Source: Piscicola geometra
Lineage: Eukaryota; Annelida; Clitellata; Hirudinida; Piscicolidae
DNA: 64,000 bases
NCBI GenBank assembly: GCA_943735955.1
Contig: OX030967.1
Coordinates: 6,203,259-6,267,258, forward strand
Reading direction: 5' to 3'
Notes under the pieces: generated by a model
Seen by the model: the letters and a program-made list of their open reading frames with translations, nothing else
What the model was told of the DNA's origin: nothing
Databases searched by the model: none
In this document: piece by piece, positions 61,601-64,000 of the stretch
How the letters are laid out: every line of letters starts with the position of its first letter
How positions within the stretch are numbered: position 1 is the stretch's first letter
Made by a program: the position numbers and the translations under genes

Positions 61601-63945
61601 CAACTACAATACCACACTACTACAGTACCACACAACTACAGTACCACACAACTACAGTACCACACAACTACAGTACCACACTACTACAGTACCACACAAC
61701 TACAGTACCACACAACTACAGTACCACACAACTACAGTACCACACAACTACAGTACCACACAACCACAGTACCACACAACTACAGTACCACACTACTACA
61801 GTACCACACAACTACAGTACCACACTACTACAGTACCACACAACTACAGTACCACACAACTACAGTACCACACAACTACAGTACCACACTACTACAGTAC
61901 CACACTACTACAGTACCACACAACTACAGTACCACACTACTACAGTACCACACAACTACAGTACCACACAACTACAGTACCACACTACTACAGTACCACA
62001 CTACTACAGTACCACACAACTACAGTACCACACAACTACAGTACCACACTACTACAGTACCACACTACTACAGTACCACACTACTACAGTACCACACAAC
62101 TACAGTACCACACAATTACAGTACCACACAACTACAGTACCACACAACTACAGTACCACACTACTACAGTACCACACAACTACAGTACCACACAACTACA
62201 GTACCACACTACTACAGTACCACACAACTACAGTACCACACAACTACAGTACCACACTACTACAGTACCACACAACTACAGTACCACACAACTACAATAC
62301 CACACTACTACAGTACCACACAACTACAGTACCACACATCTACAGTACCACACAACTACAGTACCACACTACTACAGTACCACACAACTACAGTACCACA
62401 CAACTACAGTACCACACAACTACAGTACCACACAACTACAGTACCACACAACTACAGTACCACACTACTACAGTACCACACTACTACAGTACCACACAAC
62501 TACAGTACCACACTACTACAGTACCACACAACTACAGTACCACACAACTACAGTACCACACAACTACAGTACCACACAACTACCGTACCACACTACTACA
62601 GTACCACACAACTACAGTACCACACTACTACAGTACCACACAACTACAGTACCACACAACTACAGTACCACACTACTACAGTACCACACAACTACAGTAC
62701 CACACTACTACAGTACCACACAACTACAGTACCACACAACTACAGTACCACACAACTACAGTACCACACTACTACAGTACCACACTACTACAGTACCACA
62801 CAACTACAGTACCACACTACTACAGTACCACACAACTACAGTACCACACAACTACAGTACCACACTACTACAGTACCACACTACTACAGTACCACACAAC
62901 TACAGTACCACACAACTACAGTACCACACTACTACAGTACCACACTACTACAGTACCACACTACTACAGTACCACACTACTACAGTACCACACAACTACA
63001 GTACCACACAATTACAGTACCACACAACTACAGTACCACACAACTACAGTACCACACTACTACAGTACCACACAACTACAGTACCACACAACTACAGTAC
63101 CACACTACTACAGTACCACACAACTACAGTACCACACAACTACAGTACCACACTACTACAGTACCACACAACTACAGTACCACACAACTACAATACCACA
63201 CTACTACAGTACCACACAACTACAGTACCACACAACTACAGTACCACACAACTACAGTACCACACTACTACAGTACCACACAACTACAGTACCACACAAC
63301 TACAGTACCACACAACTACAGTACCACACAACTACAGTACCACACTACTACAGTACCACACTACTACAGTACCACACAACTACAGTACCACACAACTACA
63401 GTACCACACAACTACAGTACCACACAACTACAGTACCACACAACTACAGTACCACACAACTACCGTACCACACTACTACAGTACCACACTACTACAGTAC
63501 CACACAACTACAGTACCACACAACTACAGTACCACACAACTACAGTACCACACTACTACAGTACCACACTACTACAGTACCACACTACTACAGTACCACA
63601 CAACTACAGTACCACACAACTACAGTACCACACAACTACAGTACCACACAACTACAGTACCACACAACTACAGTACCACACAACTACAGTACCACACTAC
63701 TACAGTACCACACAACTACAGTACCAAACTACTACAGTACCAAACTACTACAGTACCACACAACTACAGTTCCACACAACTACAGTAACACACTACTACA
63801 GTACCACACAACTACAGTACCACACAACTACAGTACCACACTACTACAGTACCACACAACTACAGTACCACACAACTACAGTACCACACTACTACAGTAC
63901 CACACTACTACAGTACCACACAACTACAGTACCACACAACTACAA
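58608..63945 (-). repeat. 16-bp satellite, about 330 copies, in MMP-C intron 2
   Basis: + strand unit GTACCACACAACTACA with a frequent variant CACTACTACA and rare single-base changes. It starts about 35 bases upstream of the exon 3 acceptor and runs almost to the window end. Because 16 is not a multiple of 3, it is open with a 16-residue protein period, which is an artefact. Confidence 0.97.
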
Positions 63946-64000
63946 CACCACACCCTAAAAAAGCACTACTATGACAGCCACACATGACCACAGCCACACG
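63946..64000. other. Non-satellite edge sequence
   Basis: The last 55 bases leave the satellite (AACACCACACCCTAAAAAAG onward) with CACAGCCACACA-type sequence similar to MMP-A and MMP-B intron 2. It probably still lies within MMP-C intron 2. Confidence 0.4.

Overview
This window is nuclear DNA from an animal, most likely an invertebrate. It holds multi-exon genes with GT-AG introns, three bilaterian housekeeping or neuronal orthologues, secreted and GPI-anchored extracellular proteins, a hAT transposon, a tRNA-derived SINE, MITEs and a very heavy load of micro- and minisatellites. I cannot name the phylum from sequence alone. Most long open frames are translations of tandem repeats. The real genes were rebuilt exon by exon from homology, splice signals and phase bookkeeping.

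Layout. (1) 270-5750, + strand: an EHD-family membrane-remodelling ATPase in 6 exons with an unusually long linker before the EH domain. (2) 5751-11564: AT-rich spacer, a (TG)n array, a complete 1,820-bp hAT element with an 8-bp target duplication and a SINE inside it, a long (GGAT)n array, a perfect 59-nt palindrome and a second (TG)n array. (3) 11565-31162, + strand: a complete gene for the dense-core-vesicle priming factor CAPS/CADPS, modelled as 34 exons with consistent phases (about 1,334 aa). A MITE lies in one of its introns. (4) 33000-37904, + strand: a SCYL3/PACE-1-like, N-myristoylatable pseudokinase in 9 exons. (5) 38200-43200: three paralogous two-exon genes for small secreted PAN/apple-like six-cysteine proteins (two minus, one plus), with leftovers of an MMP gene around them. 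(6) 43721 to the window end, minus strand: a tandem array of three matrix metalloproteinases (M10A). Each has a cysteine switch, a basic furin-type site, a zinc site, a hemopexin domain and a conserved C-terminal GPI-type signal. The first two are complete (11 exons each, 550 and 537 aa). The third carries a frameshift, and its first two exons lie beyond a 5.3-kb, 16-bp satellite that runs almost to the window edge.

How it fits together. EHD (endocytic recycling), CAPS (vesicle priming) and SCYL3 (Golgi and cell-edge scaffold) are neighbours with no evident operon logic. The PAN/MMP region is a lineage-specific cluster made by local duplication and inversion.

The most striking general feature is the repeats. 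Introns are filled with tandem arrays that touch or span splice sites. Sense-strand G-rich arrays tend to follow donors and C-rich or pyrimidine arrays tend to precede acceptors, for genes on both strands. In at least two cases the repeat unit contains the end of the exon and the 5' splice site itself.
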